Assembly (NCBI GenBank): GCA_005888315.1
Contig: VAWH01000020.1
Coordinates: 1 to 64,000 of the forward strand
DNA from: Actinomycetota bacterium
GTDB taxonomy: Bacteria > Actinomycetota > Thermoleophilia > Gaiellales > Gaiellaceae
Reading direction: 5' to 3'
DNA: 64,000 nt
In this document: positions 1 through 8,237 of the stretch, one piece after another
Layout: the number at the start of each line of letters is the position of its first letter
How positions within the stretch are numbered: position 1 is the first letter of the stretch
The notes under the pieces: model-generated
What the model saw: the letters and a program-made list of their open reading frames with translations, nothing else
Databases searched by the model: none
What the model was told of the DNA's origin: nothing
Program-made: the position numbers and the translations under genes

Positions 1-320
1 TCGAGGTTCATCGTCTCGGGGTCGACGTCGACGAGCACCGGCTTCGCGCCGGCGAGGGCGACGACGTTCGCCGTCGCCGGGAAGGTGTAGGCGGGGACGA
101 GCACCTCGTCCCCGGGACCGATTCCAAGCGCAAGGACGGCCAGGTGGAGCGCAGCGGTACCCGAGGAGACGACGACAGCGTGCTCGGCGCCGCAGGCCGC
201 AGCCAGCCCCCGCTCGAACTCCTCGACCTTCGGGCCCATCGTCAGCTGCCCGCTCGCGAGCACCTCGGCCACCGCCTCCGCCTCCGCGGCCCCGACGTCG
301 GGCCAGGCGAGCCGGATCAA
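1..320 (-). CDS. DegT/DnrJ/EryC1 sugar aminotransferase, N-terminal part
   Basis: The frame runs off the left edge, so only about the first 106 residues are present. They match the opening of the PLP-dependent DegT/DnrJ/EryC1 family: SGQLTMGPKVEEFE, then SSGTAALHLA near the cofactor cup, then GDEVLVPAYTFPATAN and LVDVDPETMN. The catalytic lysine would lie beyond the edge. Such enzymes transfer an amino group to a nucleotide-linked keto-sugar for surface glycans, which fits the epimerase directly upstream. The TTG at 320 overlaps the epimerase stop as TTGA. A GTG at 350 would add ten residues, so the start is not certain. The family call is strong; the sugar substrate cannot be read from this fragment. 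Confidence 0.85.
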   Translation of the reverse strand, partial: MIRLAWPDVGAAEAEAVAEVLASGQLTMGPKVEEFERGLAAACGAEHAVVVSSGTAALHLAVLALGIGPGDEVLVPAYTFPATANVVALAGAKPVLVDVDPETMNL

Positions 321-1288
321 GTCAACGCCGGCGTCTGTTCCCTGTACCACGCAATCGTCCGCGCCAGGCCCTCGTCGAGGTCGACCTTCGCCTCGAAGCC
401 GAGCACCTCGCGCGCCTTCTCGACGTTCGGGATCCGCAGCTCGACGTCGGCGTAGTGCAGCGGCTGGAAGACGATCTCGCCCGGCGTCTCCGTCAGCCGC
501 TTCACCCGCTGGGCGAGGTCGAAAATCGTCACCGCGGAGCGCGCGTTGCCGATGTTGAAGCTCTGGCCGACGGCCTCGTCCTTCTCCAGGCAGAGCAGGA
601 GCGCGTTGACCATGTCATCGACGTAGCACCAGGCGCGAATCTGCGAGCCGTCGCCGTGGATCGTCAGGTCGCGTCCCGCGAGCGCCGCCTCGATGAACGC
701 CCGGATTGCGCCCCCGCCGATCTGACCGGGCCCGAAGACGTTGAACGGGCGGACGGTGACGACCGGGATGCCGTGCTCCTCGCGGTAGGCATGCGCCATG
801 TGCTCGCCCGCGAGCTTCGAGACGGCGTACGTCCAGCGCGTCTCACCGACCGAGCCGATTGTGGAGACGTGGCCCTCGGCGACGTTGTACGCGTGCGTGC
901 CGAAGATCTCGCTGGTCGAGATCTCGACCAACCGCTCGACCGAGCCGCGGGTCGCGAGCGCCGCCTCGAGCACGTTGTGAGTGCCGATCACGTTCACCCG
1001 CATCGTCCTCACCGGGCTCTCGCGGACGGTATCGACGCCTGCGATTGCGGCCAGGTGGACGATGTGGGTCGCGCCGGCGGCGGCCTCGTGCAGCGCCTCG
1101 GCGTCGAGGACGTCGCCCTGCACGAAGCTGAGGTTTGGGTGCTCGGCGAGCTCGCTGCCGGACAGCGCGTCGCGGTGCAGGTTGTCGAGCAGCACGACCT
1201 CGTTGGCCTCGACCAGGCGTCGCGCGAGCGCCGAGCCGATGAACCCCGCCCCGCCGGTCAAGAGGATGCGCTTCCCGGAAAGCGCCAC
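317..1288 (-). CDS. NAD-dependent NDP-sugar epimerase/dehydratase
   Basis: A 323-residue extended short-chain dehydrogenase of the UDP-glucose 4-epimerase/dTDP-glucose dehydratase type. It opens with the Rossmann glycine motif LLTGGAGFIGSALARRL, followed by VVLLDNLHRD, the VHLAAIAGVD segment, a STSEIFG active-site strand and the catalytic YAVSKLAGE (YxxxK). RPFNVFGPGQ is the usual substrate-loop signature. The GTG at 1288 puts the protein start just before the cofactor motif; the frame is open further upstream but that part has no family resemblance. It is translationally coupled to the downstream aminotransferase and probably supplies its keto- or epimerised sugar nucleotide. It is divergent from the ATP-grasp gene at 1338. 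The exact sugar is not determined. Confidence 0.9.
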   Translation of the reverse strand: MALSGKRILLTGGAGFIGSALARRLVEANEVVLLDNLHRDALSGSELAEHPNLSFVQGDVLDAEALHEAAAGATHIVHLAAIAGVDTVRESPVRTMRVNVIGTHNVLEAALATRGSVERLVEISTSEIFGTHAYNVAEGHVSTIGSVGETRWTYAVSKLAGEHMAHAYREEHGIPVVTVRPFNVFGPGQIGGGAIRAFIEAALAGRDLTIHGDGSQIRAWCYVDDMVNALLLCLEKDEAVGQSFNIGNARSAVTIFDLAQRVKRLTETPGEIVFQPLHYADVELRIPNVEKAREVLGFEAKVDLDEGLARTIAWYREQTPALT

Positions 1289-1337
1289 GGCGGCGAGTCT
1301 AGCGGCGAGGCCGCTGCCATTAGCATCGTCCGCCGAT

Positions 1338-2549
1338 ATGGAGGGGACGGTGCTCTTCGTCGGCGCGGGCCGGCACCAGCGGCGCGCGATCCGGCGGGCC
1401 CGCGAGCTGGGGCTGCGGGTGGTCGCGGTCGACCGCAATCCGAACGCACTCGGGCTCGGCGAGGCCAACGTCGGTGAAATGGTCGACTTCACGGACGTCG
1501 CTGCGGTCACGGAAGTGGGCCGTCGCCACGCGGTCGACGGCGTCTTGACGGTGTCGGCCGACCGCGCTGTCCCGGTCGTCGCGGCCGTCGCGGAGGCGCT
1601 CGGGCTACCGGGTATCGGCACGGAGACCGCGCATCTGATGACCCACAAGGTGGCGATGCGGCGCCGGCTCGCCGAAGCGGGTGTGCCCCAGCCGCGCTTC
1701 GCGGCGGTGAGGTCCCTGCACGAGGCGTATGCGGCTGCCGAGACCGTCGGCTTCCCGGCGGTGCTCAAACCGGCGGACTCCGGCGGCCAGCGCGGCGTCT
1801 TCATGCTCGATTCAATCGACGATCTCGAGGCGCACCTGCACGCGGCACTGACCGAGTCGCCGACCGAAGAGGCGATCATCGAGAGCTACCACGAGGGCAT
1901 TGAGCTGAACGGGCTCGCGATCGCGCGCGGCGGGCGCGTGACGCCGCTGACGCTGTCGGACCGGCTGCGGCCGCCCGGGATCGGCTTCGGGGTCGGCTGG
2001 ATCCACGTCTACCCGTCACGGCTGTTCGCGGACCCGCTCGCGGAAGCCGAGCAGGTTGCCGCCTCGGCAGTGCACGCGCTCGGGCTCGAGGACGGAATTG
2101 CGTTTCCGCAGCTGATCGTCGCCGGCGACGATCACGCCTACCTCGTCGAATGCGCGGCGCGGATCCCGGGCGGCCAGATGGCCGACCTCGCGCTGCACGC
2201 GGTCGGCGTCGACCTGGTCGAGATCGCGTTGCTGCAGGCGCTCGGCCTCGACGTGCCGGACGAGCTGGTGACGCCGCGGTTCCAGAAGCCGCTCGCGATC
2301 AGGTTCCTGACCGCGCAGCCCGGCCCCCTGCCGACGGGCAAGGTCAGGAGTGTCGGCCCGCTCGACAAAGTGCTGGCGTTTCCGGGCGTCGTCCAGGCGG
2401 ACGTCTTCCTAGAACAGGGCGAGACGATCCGGCCCGTGCGCCTCGACGGCGATCGGCGAGGGTATGTGATCGCGGTCGGCGACACGAACATCGAAGCCCT
2501 GGAGCGCGCCGAGGCGGCGGCGACGCTGCTGGACGTGGTCGTCGAGTGA
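1338..2549 (+). CDS. ATP-grasp family ligase
   Basis: A 403-residue ATP-grasp enzyme of the biotin carboxylase/carbamoyl-phosphate synthetase-like type. The N-terminal pre-ATP domain starts VLFVGAGRHQRRAIRRA and continues to VVAVDRNPNALG. The ATP-grasp core holds a lysine-containing FPAVLKPADSGGQRGV strand and the metal-binding end AYLVECAARIPGGQMADL. A C-terminal domain of about 90 residues closes it. ATP-grasp ligases activate a carboxylate as acyl phosphate and join it to an amine or thiol. Its place among glycan genes, with a second ATP-grasp gene at 3294, suggests amidation or aminoacylation of a surface sugar or peptide precursor (inference). ATG at 1338 is chosen because homology begins there. 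Substrate unknown. Confidence 0.85.
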   Translation: MEGTVLFVGAGRHQRRAIRRARELGLRVVAVDRNPNALGLGEANVGEMVDFTDVAAVTEVGRRHAVDGVLTVSADRAVPVVAAVAEALGLPGIGTETAHLMTHKVAMRRRLAEAGVPQPRFAAVRSLHEAYAAAETVGFPAVLKPADSGGQRGVFMLDSIDDLEAHLHAALTESPTEEAIIESYHEGIELNGLAIARGGRVTPLTLSDRLRPPGIGFGVGWIHVYPSRLFADPLAEAEQVAASAVHALGLEDGIAFPQLIVAGDDHAYLVECAARIPGGQMADLALHAVGVDLVEIALLQALGLDVPDELVTPRFQKPLAIRFLTAQPGPLPTGKVRSVGPLDKVLAFPGVVQADVFLEQGETIRPVRLDGDRRGYVIAVGDTNIEALERAEAAATLLDVVVE

Positions 2550-2563
2550 AGGCACTTACCGGA

Positions 2564-2626
2564 GCGACCGGGTCCCGGGACAGGTCCGGGGACCTGGTCC
2601 GGGGGCATGTCCCGGGACCCGGTCGC
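2564..2626. repeat. long palindromic element, family A copy 1
   Basis: A perfect 19-bp inverted repeat: GCGACCGGGTCCCGGGACA at 2564-2582 pairs with 2608-2626. The 25-base loop contains its own small palindrome, GGTCCGGGGACC. It starts 15 bases after the ATP-grasp stop and ends 30 bases before the next ATG. Related sequence recurs at 15391-15460, so it is a dispersed element rather than a simple terminator. No T-run follows. It could still stop or pause transcription, or stabilise mRNA ends. Confidence 0.85.
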
Positions 2627-2655
2627 GAGACATGGCCTTGGGGGAGGCATCGCCG

Positions 2656-3297
2656 ATGAAATGCGGTTTCGACCTCGACCACTATCGCGAGCTCCTCGCG
2701 GCGGCCAAGACGGGCGGCTACCGCTTCGCGCTCTTCGACCGCGAGCCCGCGGCCGGCGATCTGCTGCTGCGCCACGACGTCGACCTCTCGCTCGATGCCG
2801 CGCTCACGCTCGCCGGGCTCGAAGCCGAGGCCGGCGCGACGGCGACCTACTTTCTGATGACCCGCAGCGTCTTCTACAACCTCGCCTCACCCGAGGGCGA
2901 GCGTGCGCTCGCCCGCCTGCGCGAGCTCGGCCACCGTGTCGGGCTCCACGCCGTCCATCCGCAGCTCGACCTCGACGAGCGCTTCGACCCCGTCGTCGCC
3001 TGGCACAACCCGGATCCCGAGTTCATGCGGGAGCCGCTCGACGGCGCGGTCAACGCGATGCAGGCTCCCTACTTCGACCCCGACCACTACCGCTCCGACT
3101 CCAACCAGCACTGGCGGAGCGGCTGCCCCCACGAAGAGCTCGCCGCGGGGCGGTTCGAGTGGCTGCAGCTGCTCACACATCCGGAGATCTGGGCCTACCC
3201 GGGCGCGACGATGCGGGAGACGATGCTCGCGATGCTCGACGCCGAGCGCGAGCGCGATCTCGCTCGGCTGGCCGAAGACCGAATCGACTTGACATGA
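2656..3297 (+). CDS. polysaccharide deacetylase-like protein
   Basis: A 213-residue cytoplasmic protein without signal peptide that resembles the NodB/polysaccharide deacetylase superfamily. LLLRHDVDLSLDAAL near residues 35-50 provides the candidate metal-binding aspartates, and GHRVGLHAVHP (around residue 95) provides an HxxxH pair that could complete a metal site. The terminal part (EIWAYPGATMRETM) resembles the closing strands of deacetylase-like proteins found in capsule loci. ATG at 2656 is preferred over an upstream in-frame ATG because the conserved part starts there. Its TGA overlaps the next ATG (ATGA), so it is coupled to the ATP-grasp gene at 3294. Deacylation of a sugar or sugar-nucleotide is plausible; the real substrate is unknown. 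Confidence 0.65.
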   Translation: MKCGFDLDHYRELLAAAKTGGYRFALFDREPAAGDLLLRHDVDLSLDAALTLAGLEAEAGATATYFLMTRSVFYNLASPEGERALARLRELGHRVGLHAVHPQLDLDERFDPVVAWHNPDPEFMREPLDGAVNAMQAPYFDPDHYRSDSNQHWRSGCPHEELAAGRFEWLQLLTHPEIWAYPGATMRETMLAMLDAERERDLARLAEDRIDLT

Positions 3298-4325
3298 GGC
3301 CGCTGACGATTCTCCTGACGGCGTCGGGGGTCCCGGGCTGCCCTGCATTGATCCGGGCGCTGCGCGAGAACGGCGAGCGCGAAGTGCGTCTCGTCGGCAC
3401 CGACATGTCCGAGCTGGCGATCGGCCGCCACTTCTGCGACGCCTTCCACCTCGTTCCGCCGGGGAGCGACCCCGGCTTCACCGACGCGCTCGTCGAGATC
3501 TGCGGGCTCGAGCGGGTCGACGCCGTCCTGCCGCAGTCGTCCTTCGAGCTGCTGCCGCTCGCCGAGGACAAGCAGCGGTTCGGCGAGACGGCGGTGCTCG
3601 TCGCCGGCCCGGAAGCCGTACGCCGCTCGAACGACAAGGCGGAGACGTACGCGCTGCTCGACGCGATCGGCGTCCGCGGGCCCGCGTGGCGTCGCGTCTC
3701 CGGCGCCGCCGCGGTCGACGCCGCGGCGCGGGAGCTCGGGTACCCGGACGACGACGTCGCCTTCAAGCCGCTCATCTCCTCGGGTTCGCGCGGCTTTCGC
3801 ATCGTCTCGGCCTCCGCCGACCGCCGGCGGCAGCTGTTCGAAAACCGCCCAGGCGTCGCGGAGGCTCTGCGGCTGGAGGAGCTCGTCGAGTTGCTCAGTA
3901 ATGACGAGACCGAAGCGCTCGTGATGGAGCTCGTTCGCGGGCCTGAGCGAACGATCGACGGCATCGCCGGCGGCGGCCGGATCCTGCTCGGGCACCCGAA
4001 GACGCGTGAGGAGATGCGTGCCGGGCTGGCCATGTACTTCCAGACCCTCGACGACTCCGGGTTGATGGACGTCGCCGCCAAGATCGCCGGCGAGCTCGAG
4101 CTCGGCCACTTCTTCAACATCCAGCTCGTCGGCGACGCCGTGATCGAGATCAACCCGCGGATCTCGACCGTCGTCTACCAGGACGACCTGAACCTGCCTT
4201 ACCTCGGGCTCAAGCACGCACTCGGAGAGCTCGGCGACGACGAGCTGGCCGCCTACGCCGCCCGCGTCCGCCCGACGCGCAAGGCGCTCCGGTACTTCGA
4301 CCAGGTCGAATGGGACTCCGAGTAG
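3294..4325 (+). CDS. ATP-grasp ligase, carbamoyl-phosphate synthetase-like
   Basis: A 343-residue ATP-grasp protein of the group often called carbamoyl-phosphate synthase large subunit-like in capsule clusters. The N-terminal domain (LTILLTASGVPGCPALIRAL) resembles a nucleotide-sugar-type Rossmann unit. The middle holds the ATP-grasp fold with VAFKPLISSGSRGFRIV and LVMELVRGPERTIDG. The metal-binding end reads FFNIQLVGDAVIEINPRIS, with the typical ExNPR pattern. It overlaps the deacetylase-like gene by ATGA and the glycosyltransferase by 16 bases, so the three are likely one transcript. Ligation of an amino acid or amine to a carboxylated sugar is the family-based guess; it is not proven here. 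Confidence 0.82.
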   Translation: MRPLTILLTASGVPGCPALIRALRENGEREVRLVGTDMSELAIGRHFCDAFHLVPPGSDPGFTDALVEICGLERVDAVLPQSSFELLPLAEDKQRFGETAVLVAGPEAVRRSNDKAETYALLDAIGVRGPAWRRVSGAAAVDAAARELGYPDDDVAFKPLISSGSRGFRIVSASADRRRQLFENRPGVAEALRLEELVELLSNDETEALVMELVRGPERTIDGIAGGGRILLGHPKTREEMRAGLAMYFQTLDDSGLMDVAAKIAGELELGHFFNIQLVGDAVIEINPRISTVVYQDDLNLPYLGLKHALGELGDDELAAYAARVRPTRKALRYFDQVEWDSE

Positions 4326-5245
4326 TTCACTGCCCGGTCAACTTCGCAGGCATCGGCTGGACGAACGTCCAGGCGCTGCGGCGCAAAGGCGTCGACGCGC
4401 GGCTCGTTGTCTTCAACACCCGACCGGAGCACCCTGAGGCAGACGAGAACCTGCGGCTGCCGAGCGGGCCTGCCTGGCGGCGCCAGGCCGCGCAGTTTCG
4501 CACGCTAGCGAGGCTCCTTCCGACCACCGACGTCTTCCACTTCTACTTCGGGCTGACGCTGGTGCCAAAGCGCGCGCAGTTCCCGATCCTGAAGGCGGCG
4601 CGCAGGAAATCTGTCTTCCATTTCGTCGGTTCGGACATCCGCGGGAAGTCCCCGGAGGAGCTCGCCTACGGTCGTCTGGCCGATGCCCAGATCATCGGTT
4701 CCTACGACGCTGTCCGCTGGATCCCGGAAGCCGACGTCGTGCCACCTGGCGTCGACCTCAGCACGATCGACCCCGTGCCACCGCGCACGGTCGGGCCGCT
4801 CCGCGTCGCCCATGCCGCCCTCTCACGTCGGCGGAAGGGAACCGAGCTGGTCGTCGCCGCCTGCGGAGAGCTCGGCCTAGAGCTCGACGTGATCGAGAAC
4901 GTCCGCCACGACGAGGTCGGCCCCCGGCTGGCGGAGGCCGACATCGTCGTCGACCAGCTCAACTCGGGTTGGTATGGGCTGTTTGCGATCGAGGCAATGG
5001 CCTATGGCAAGCCGGTCGCCGGCTACATCCACGAGCAAGCAGCCGCACGGACGGCCGAAGCCTTCGGCGTCGACCTTCCGATCGTGCGGACAACGAAGGA
5101 GAGCCTCACCGAAGACCTGAGGGCGCTTGCAGCCTCGGACGACGAGCGCCTCGCGCGAGGAGCCGCCGGCCGCGCCTACGTCGAGCGGGTTCACGACGCC
5201 GACACGATGGCCGACCGCCTACTTGCCATCTACTCTCAACTCTGA
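4310..5245 (+). CDS. GT-B fold glycosyltransferase
   Basis: A 311-residue glycosyltransferase of the GT4-like type. The N-terminal half starts VVHCPVNFAGIGWTNVQAL and contains HFYFG and FVGSDIRGK; the C-terminal nucleotide-binding half has VPPGVDLSTID, a segment beginning LRVAHAALSRRRKG, and the donor-binding motif YGLFAIEAMAYGKPVAGY (ExxAxGxP). No membrane segment is visible, so it should act on the cytoplasmic membrane face. ATG at 4310 lies inside the preceding ATP-grasp gene, an overlap of 16 bases. The next gene is a flippase, so the likely job is adding a sugar to a lipid-linked repeat unit before export. Confidence 0.85.
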   Translation: MGLRVVHCPVNFAGIGWTNVQALRRKGVDARLVVFNTRPEHPEADENLRLPSGPAWRRQAAQFRTLARLLPTTDVFHFYFGLTLVPKRAQFPILKAARRKSVFHFVGSDIRGKSPEELAYGRLADAQIIGSYDAVRWIPEADVVPPGVDLSTIDPVPPRTVGPLRVAHAALSRRRKGTELVVAACGELGLELDVIENVRHDEVGPRLAEADIVVDQLNSGWYGLFAIEAMAYGKPVAGYIHEQAAARTAEAFGVDLPIVRTTKESLTEDLRALAASDDERLARGAAGRAYVERVHDADTMADRLLAIYSQL

Positions 5246-5301
5246 GGAGTGCACGCGATCCGGAACGAAATCTGTTCGGCGACACCGGGTGAAGCGGCTG
5301 C

Positions 5302-5348
5302 GGCGGCAAAGCCGCCCCAGGCTCTTAAGCGGCATCGCAAGCGACGCC
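5302..5348. repeat. REP-like two-hairpin element, copy 1
   Basis: Two adjacent stem-loops lie between the glycosyltransferase and flippase genes: GGCGGC-AAA-GCCGCC at 5302-5316, and GGCATCGC-AA-GCGACGCC at 5331-5348, with CTTAAG in between. The same pair in the same order occurs at 25213-25303, and single copies occur at 23896-23914 and 60391-60408. This makes it a dispersed intergenic repeat. It lies 57 bases after the glycosyltransferase stop and nine bases before the flippase start. Confidence 0.75.
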
Positions 5349-5356
5349 TCGAGTAG

Positions 5357-6808
5357 GTGCTAGCGCAGCAGATCAAGCGCCTGCTTTCCCAGTCCCTGAT
5401 CTACGGGCTCGGCGGCCTGATCTCCCGCGTCCTCTCCGTGCTGCTGCTGCCGCTGTACACCAGCTACCTGCACGGCCGCGACTACGGGCGCGTCGAGACG
5501 CTCACGGCGCTCAGCGCGGTGCTCGTCGTCGTTCTGCGGCTCGGGATCTCGAGCGCCTTCTTCCGCTACTACTTCGACTCTCCAGAGCTGGAGCACCGCG
5601 TCCGCGTCGTGCGGACGTCGTTCTGGTTCACGATGGGCAGCGCGACGCTCGGGCTCGCTGCAGGCTGGATCGCGGCGCAGCCCATCGCCGATGCGCTCTC
5701 GCTCGGGCACGGCCAGGCCTGGCTGGTTCGCGCCGCCTTCGTCGGGCTCTGGGCGCAGATGAACTACGAGCAGCTGACGTCTCTTTTCCGCGTCGAGGAG
5801 CGGCCGATTCTCTTCACTTTCGCGACGCTCGCCAACCTGCTCGTCACGGTCGGCGCGACCGTCGTCCTTGTCGTCCACTTCCACGAGCGCGCACTCGGGG
5901 TGGTCGTCGGCAACTGGATCGGCACCCTCTCCGTCTACCTCGTTCTGCTCGGCTACCGCCGCTACCAGCTCGGGCTGCAGTTCGACCGGCGCCTCTTCCG
6001 CGAGATGAACCGGTTCGGGCTGCCACTCGTCCCGTCGCAGCTTGCGCTCTGGGCACTGGCTTTCAGCGACCGCTTCTTCATCGCCAAGTTCAAGGGCCAG
6101 ACCGAGGTCGGCCACTACTCGGTCGGCGTCCGGGTCGCCTCCGCGGCGCTGCTTCTGCTCGCCGCCTTCCGGCTCGCCTGGCCGGCGTTCGCCTACTCGA
6201 TCGAGGACGAAGACGAGGCGGAGCGGACGTACGGCTTCGTGCTGACCTACCTCCTGTTCGTCTTCTCATGGCTCGCCCTGATCCTTGGGCTGCTCGCGCC
6301 CTGGCTGGTGCGGCTGCTGACCGGTCGAGCCGAGTTCCACGAGGGCGCGCGCGTCGTTCCGCTGACGGCGTTCGCGTTGACGGCACTGGGCGGCTACATC
6401 GTCGTCTCGATCGGCATCGGCCGCGCCCGGAAGACCCAGTTCAACTGGGTCGTCACCGGCATCGCGGCCCTGCTCGACATCGCGCTCAACCTCGTGCTCG
6501 TACCGAGCTTCGGGATGATCGGCGCGGCGATCGCCGGGGCGGCGGCCTACAGCTCGATGTTCGTGCTGATGTCGGTGCACGCGCAGCGCGTCTACCCGGT
6601 TCCCTACCAGTGGCGGCGGGTCGCGCTCGTGGTCGGAACGGCAATCGGACTGACCGCCTTCGGTAAGGCGTTGCACGTCCCGCTCTCGATCGCCGTGCTT
6701 CTGGCCGCGGCCTACCCGCTCATCTTGCTTCCGCTCGGCTTCTACCTGCCTGCGGAGCGGCGACGACTGCTGGCTGCTGGACGGAGGCTTTTGGCACCGG
6801 CTCGCTGA
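5357..6808 (+). CDS. polysaccharide flippase (Wzx/MATE-like)
   Basis: A 483-residue polytopic membrane protein of the oligosaccharide flippase/polysaccharide biosynthesis family. It starts with an amphipathic SQSLIYGLGGLISRVLSVLL segment and contains about 12-14 hydrophobic helices in the usual paired pattern, for example LVTVGATVVLVVHF, FVFSWLALILGLLAPWLVRLL and SIAVLLAAAYPLILLPLGFY. The family moves undecaprenyl-linked repeat units across the cytoplasmic membrane. The GTG at 5357 lies just after the REP-like element, so this gene may be separated from the glycosyltransferase transcript. Its last 89 bases overlap the convergent polymerase gene. Confidence 0.88.
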   Translation: MLAQQIKRLLSQSLIYGLGGLISRVLSVLLLPLYTSYLHGRDYGRVETLTALSAVLVVVLRLGISSAFFRYYFDSPELEHRVRVVRTSFWFTMGSATLGLAAGWIAAQPIADALSLGHGQAWLVRAAFVGLWAQMNYEQLTSLFRVEERPILFTFATLANLLVTVGATVVLVVHFHERALGVVVGNWIGTLSVYLVLLGYRRYQLGLQFDRRLFREMNRFGLPLVPSQLALWALAFSDRFFIAKFKGQTEVGHYSVGVRVASAALLLLAAFRLAWPAFAYSIEDEDEAERTYGFVLTYLLFVFSWLALILGLLAPWLVRLLTGRAEFHEGARVVPLTAFALTALGGYIVVSIGIGRARKTQFNWVVTGIAALLDIALNLVLVPSFGMIGAAIAGAAAYSSMFVLMSVHAQRVYPVPYQWRRVALVVGTAIGLTAFGKALHVPLSIAVLLAAAYPLILLPLGFYLPAERRRLLAAGRRLLAPAR

Positions 6809-8237
6809 CGCGCTCCCGGGCAAGGGCGGCCGCGGCCAGCGGGGCGAGCCCGAAGACGCTCCACGCCATCGGGTCCTCGAAGAACGCGTTGTAGAAGAGG
6901 CTGTGGACGCCGATCGCGGCGAGGACGACCCCGAGGATCAGCGACACACGGCCGGCGAAGGTGGCCGGCGCAACTCGCCGGAAGGCGAGCATGAAGGCGG
7001 TCAGCAGCAGCCAGCCGAACAGCGCCAACCCGACGATGCCGTTCTCGGCTGCGATCGTCACCGGCGTGTCGTGGGACGCCGCGGCCTTCGGCTCCTTGCC
7101 CTTCAGGCCCGTTCGCTTCGCGTACGCCTGCTTGAAGCCGCCGATGCCGATCCCCTGCACGGGGTGATGCGCCGCGATCGCGACGCCGTTCTTCACGAGC
7201 TTGAAGCGGCCTCCCGAGGCTGAATTCAGGGAATGGTGGCGCACGCTCGGCATCGCGAGCCCGGCGACGAGGACGACGGCGGCGATCACGCCGAGCAGCG
7301 CGAGCGTCCTGCGCCCCCACGCGAACCAGGCGACGACGCCGACGCCGACGACGAGCGCGACGAAGCTCGACTGTGAGAACGACAGGACGAGACCGATCCA
7401 GGCGACTACCACGACGGCCGTCGCGGCGAAGGCGATGCGACGCGCCGCGCCGTGAAGGACGAGCACGAGGCTTGCCAGGATCGCGACGACGAGGAAGCGG
7501 CCGTAGATCGACGGGTCCCAGAAGGCGGAGTTGACCCGGTAGAACGGCGCGTACGCGTTGCCGACCCGCACCTTCGGGTTCCAGAAGATGTCGCGGGTCT
7601 CGTACTGGTAGAGGCCGAAGATCGCGAAGGCGACCGCCATCGCGCTCAGCTGCACCCAGAGCGCCCCCAGCCACTCGCGGCGCCAGGGAAGCCGAGCGAG
7701 GACCACTGCGAGCAGCGCGAACGGCAGGTAGAAGGCCAGCAGCTCGATCGCGCCCTGGCGCAGATCTTGGCTCCAGGTGAGGCTGAGCCCGCTCCAGAGG
7801 ACGAAGGCCGCCAGCGGGAGCGAGAGCGGACCGAGCTCTCGGTTCCTGACGGATCCAGGATCACGCAAGAGCTGCCACGCAAGCGCGAGCGCCGCGGCGG
7901 CCACGACGCCGTATATCGGCACCAACAGGTTGGCATCGGTCGAGCCGACCTTGACCGGAATCCGCGCCGGCACGCACGCGAGCGTGGCGAGGGCGAGCAG
8001 CCAGGGCCAGCGCTGGAGCAATGCGGCGCCGCCTGCCGCCAGGATGAGGCCGGCCAACGCGACCCCCGCGAGAACCGGCCGGTGGCCGTGCGGCGCCAGG
8101 TAGTAGGCGAGCATCACGCAGCCGGCTCCCCACGCCGTCAGTCCCGCGAGGCGGAGCTCCCGGCGCGAGGTCAGGAGCAGAAGCGCGATCCCGCCGGCGG
8201 CGACGGGACCCGCAGCGCGGGCGAGCTCGGCGGTCAT
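6720..8237 (-). CDS. O-antigen ligase/polymerase-like membrane protein
   Basis: A 505-residue membrane protein of the Wzy/WaaL (O-antigen ligase) superfamily with about 12 predicted helices. The large extracytoplasmic loop near residues 350-410 contains HHPVQGIGIGGFKQAY followed by ASHDTPVTIAAENGIVGLALFG, which corresponds to the P-x2-G-x-G-x-G and AHNxxLxxxAExGxxGL signatures of the family. It should polymerise or ligate lipid-linked glycan on the outer membrane face. ATG at 8237 overlaps the stop of the upstream Ig-fold gene as ATGA. The 3' end overlaps the flippase by 89 bases tail to tail. The overlap encodes an Ala/Arg/Pro-rich tail with no visible function. Confidence 0.85.
   Translation of the reverse strand: MTAELARAAGPVAAGGIALLLLTSRRELRLAGLTAWGAGCVMLAYYLAPHGHRPVLAGVALAGLILAAGGAALLQRWPWLLALATLACVPARIPVKVGSTDANLLVPIYGVVAAAALALAWQLLRDPGSVRNRELGPLSLPLAAFVLWSGLSLTWSQDLRQGAIELLAFYLPFALLAVVLARLPWRREWLGALWVQLSAMAVAFAIFGLYQYETRDIFWNPKVRVGNAYAPFYRVNSAFWDPSIYGRFLVVAILASLVLVLHGAARRIAFAATAVVVVAWIGLVLSFSQSSFVALVVGVGVVAWFAWGRRTLALLGVIAAVVLVAGLAMPSVRHHSLNSASGGRFKLVKNGVAIAAHHPVQGIGIGGFKQAYAKRTGLKGKEPKAAASHDTPVTIAAENGIVGLALFGWLLLTAFMLAFRRVAPATFAGRVSLILGVVLAAIGVHSLFYNAFFEDPMAWSVFGLAPLAAAALARERVSEPVPKASVQQPAVVAAPQAGRSRAEAR

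Noticed and set aside
455-1477. A 340-codon plus-strand frame opposite the epimerase
   Set aside because: Antisense shadow of the SDR-type epimerase; no family resemblance.
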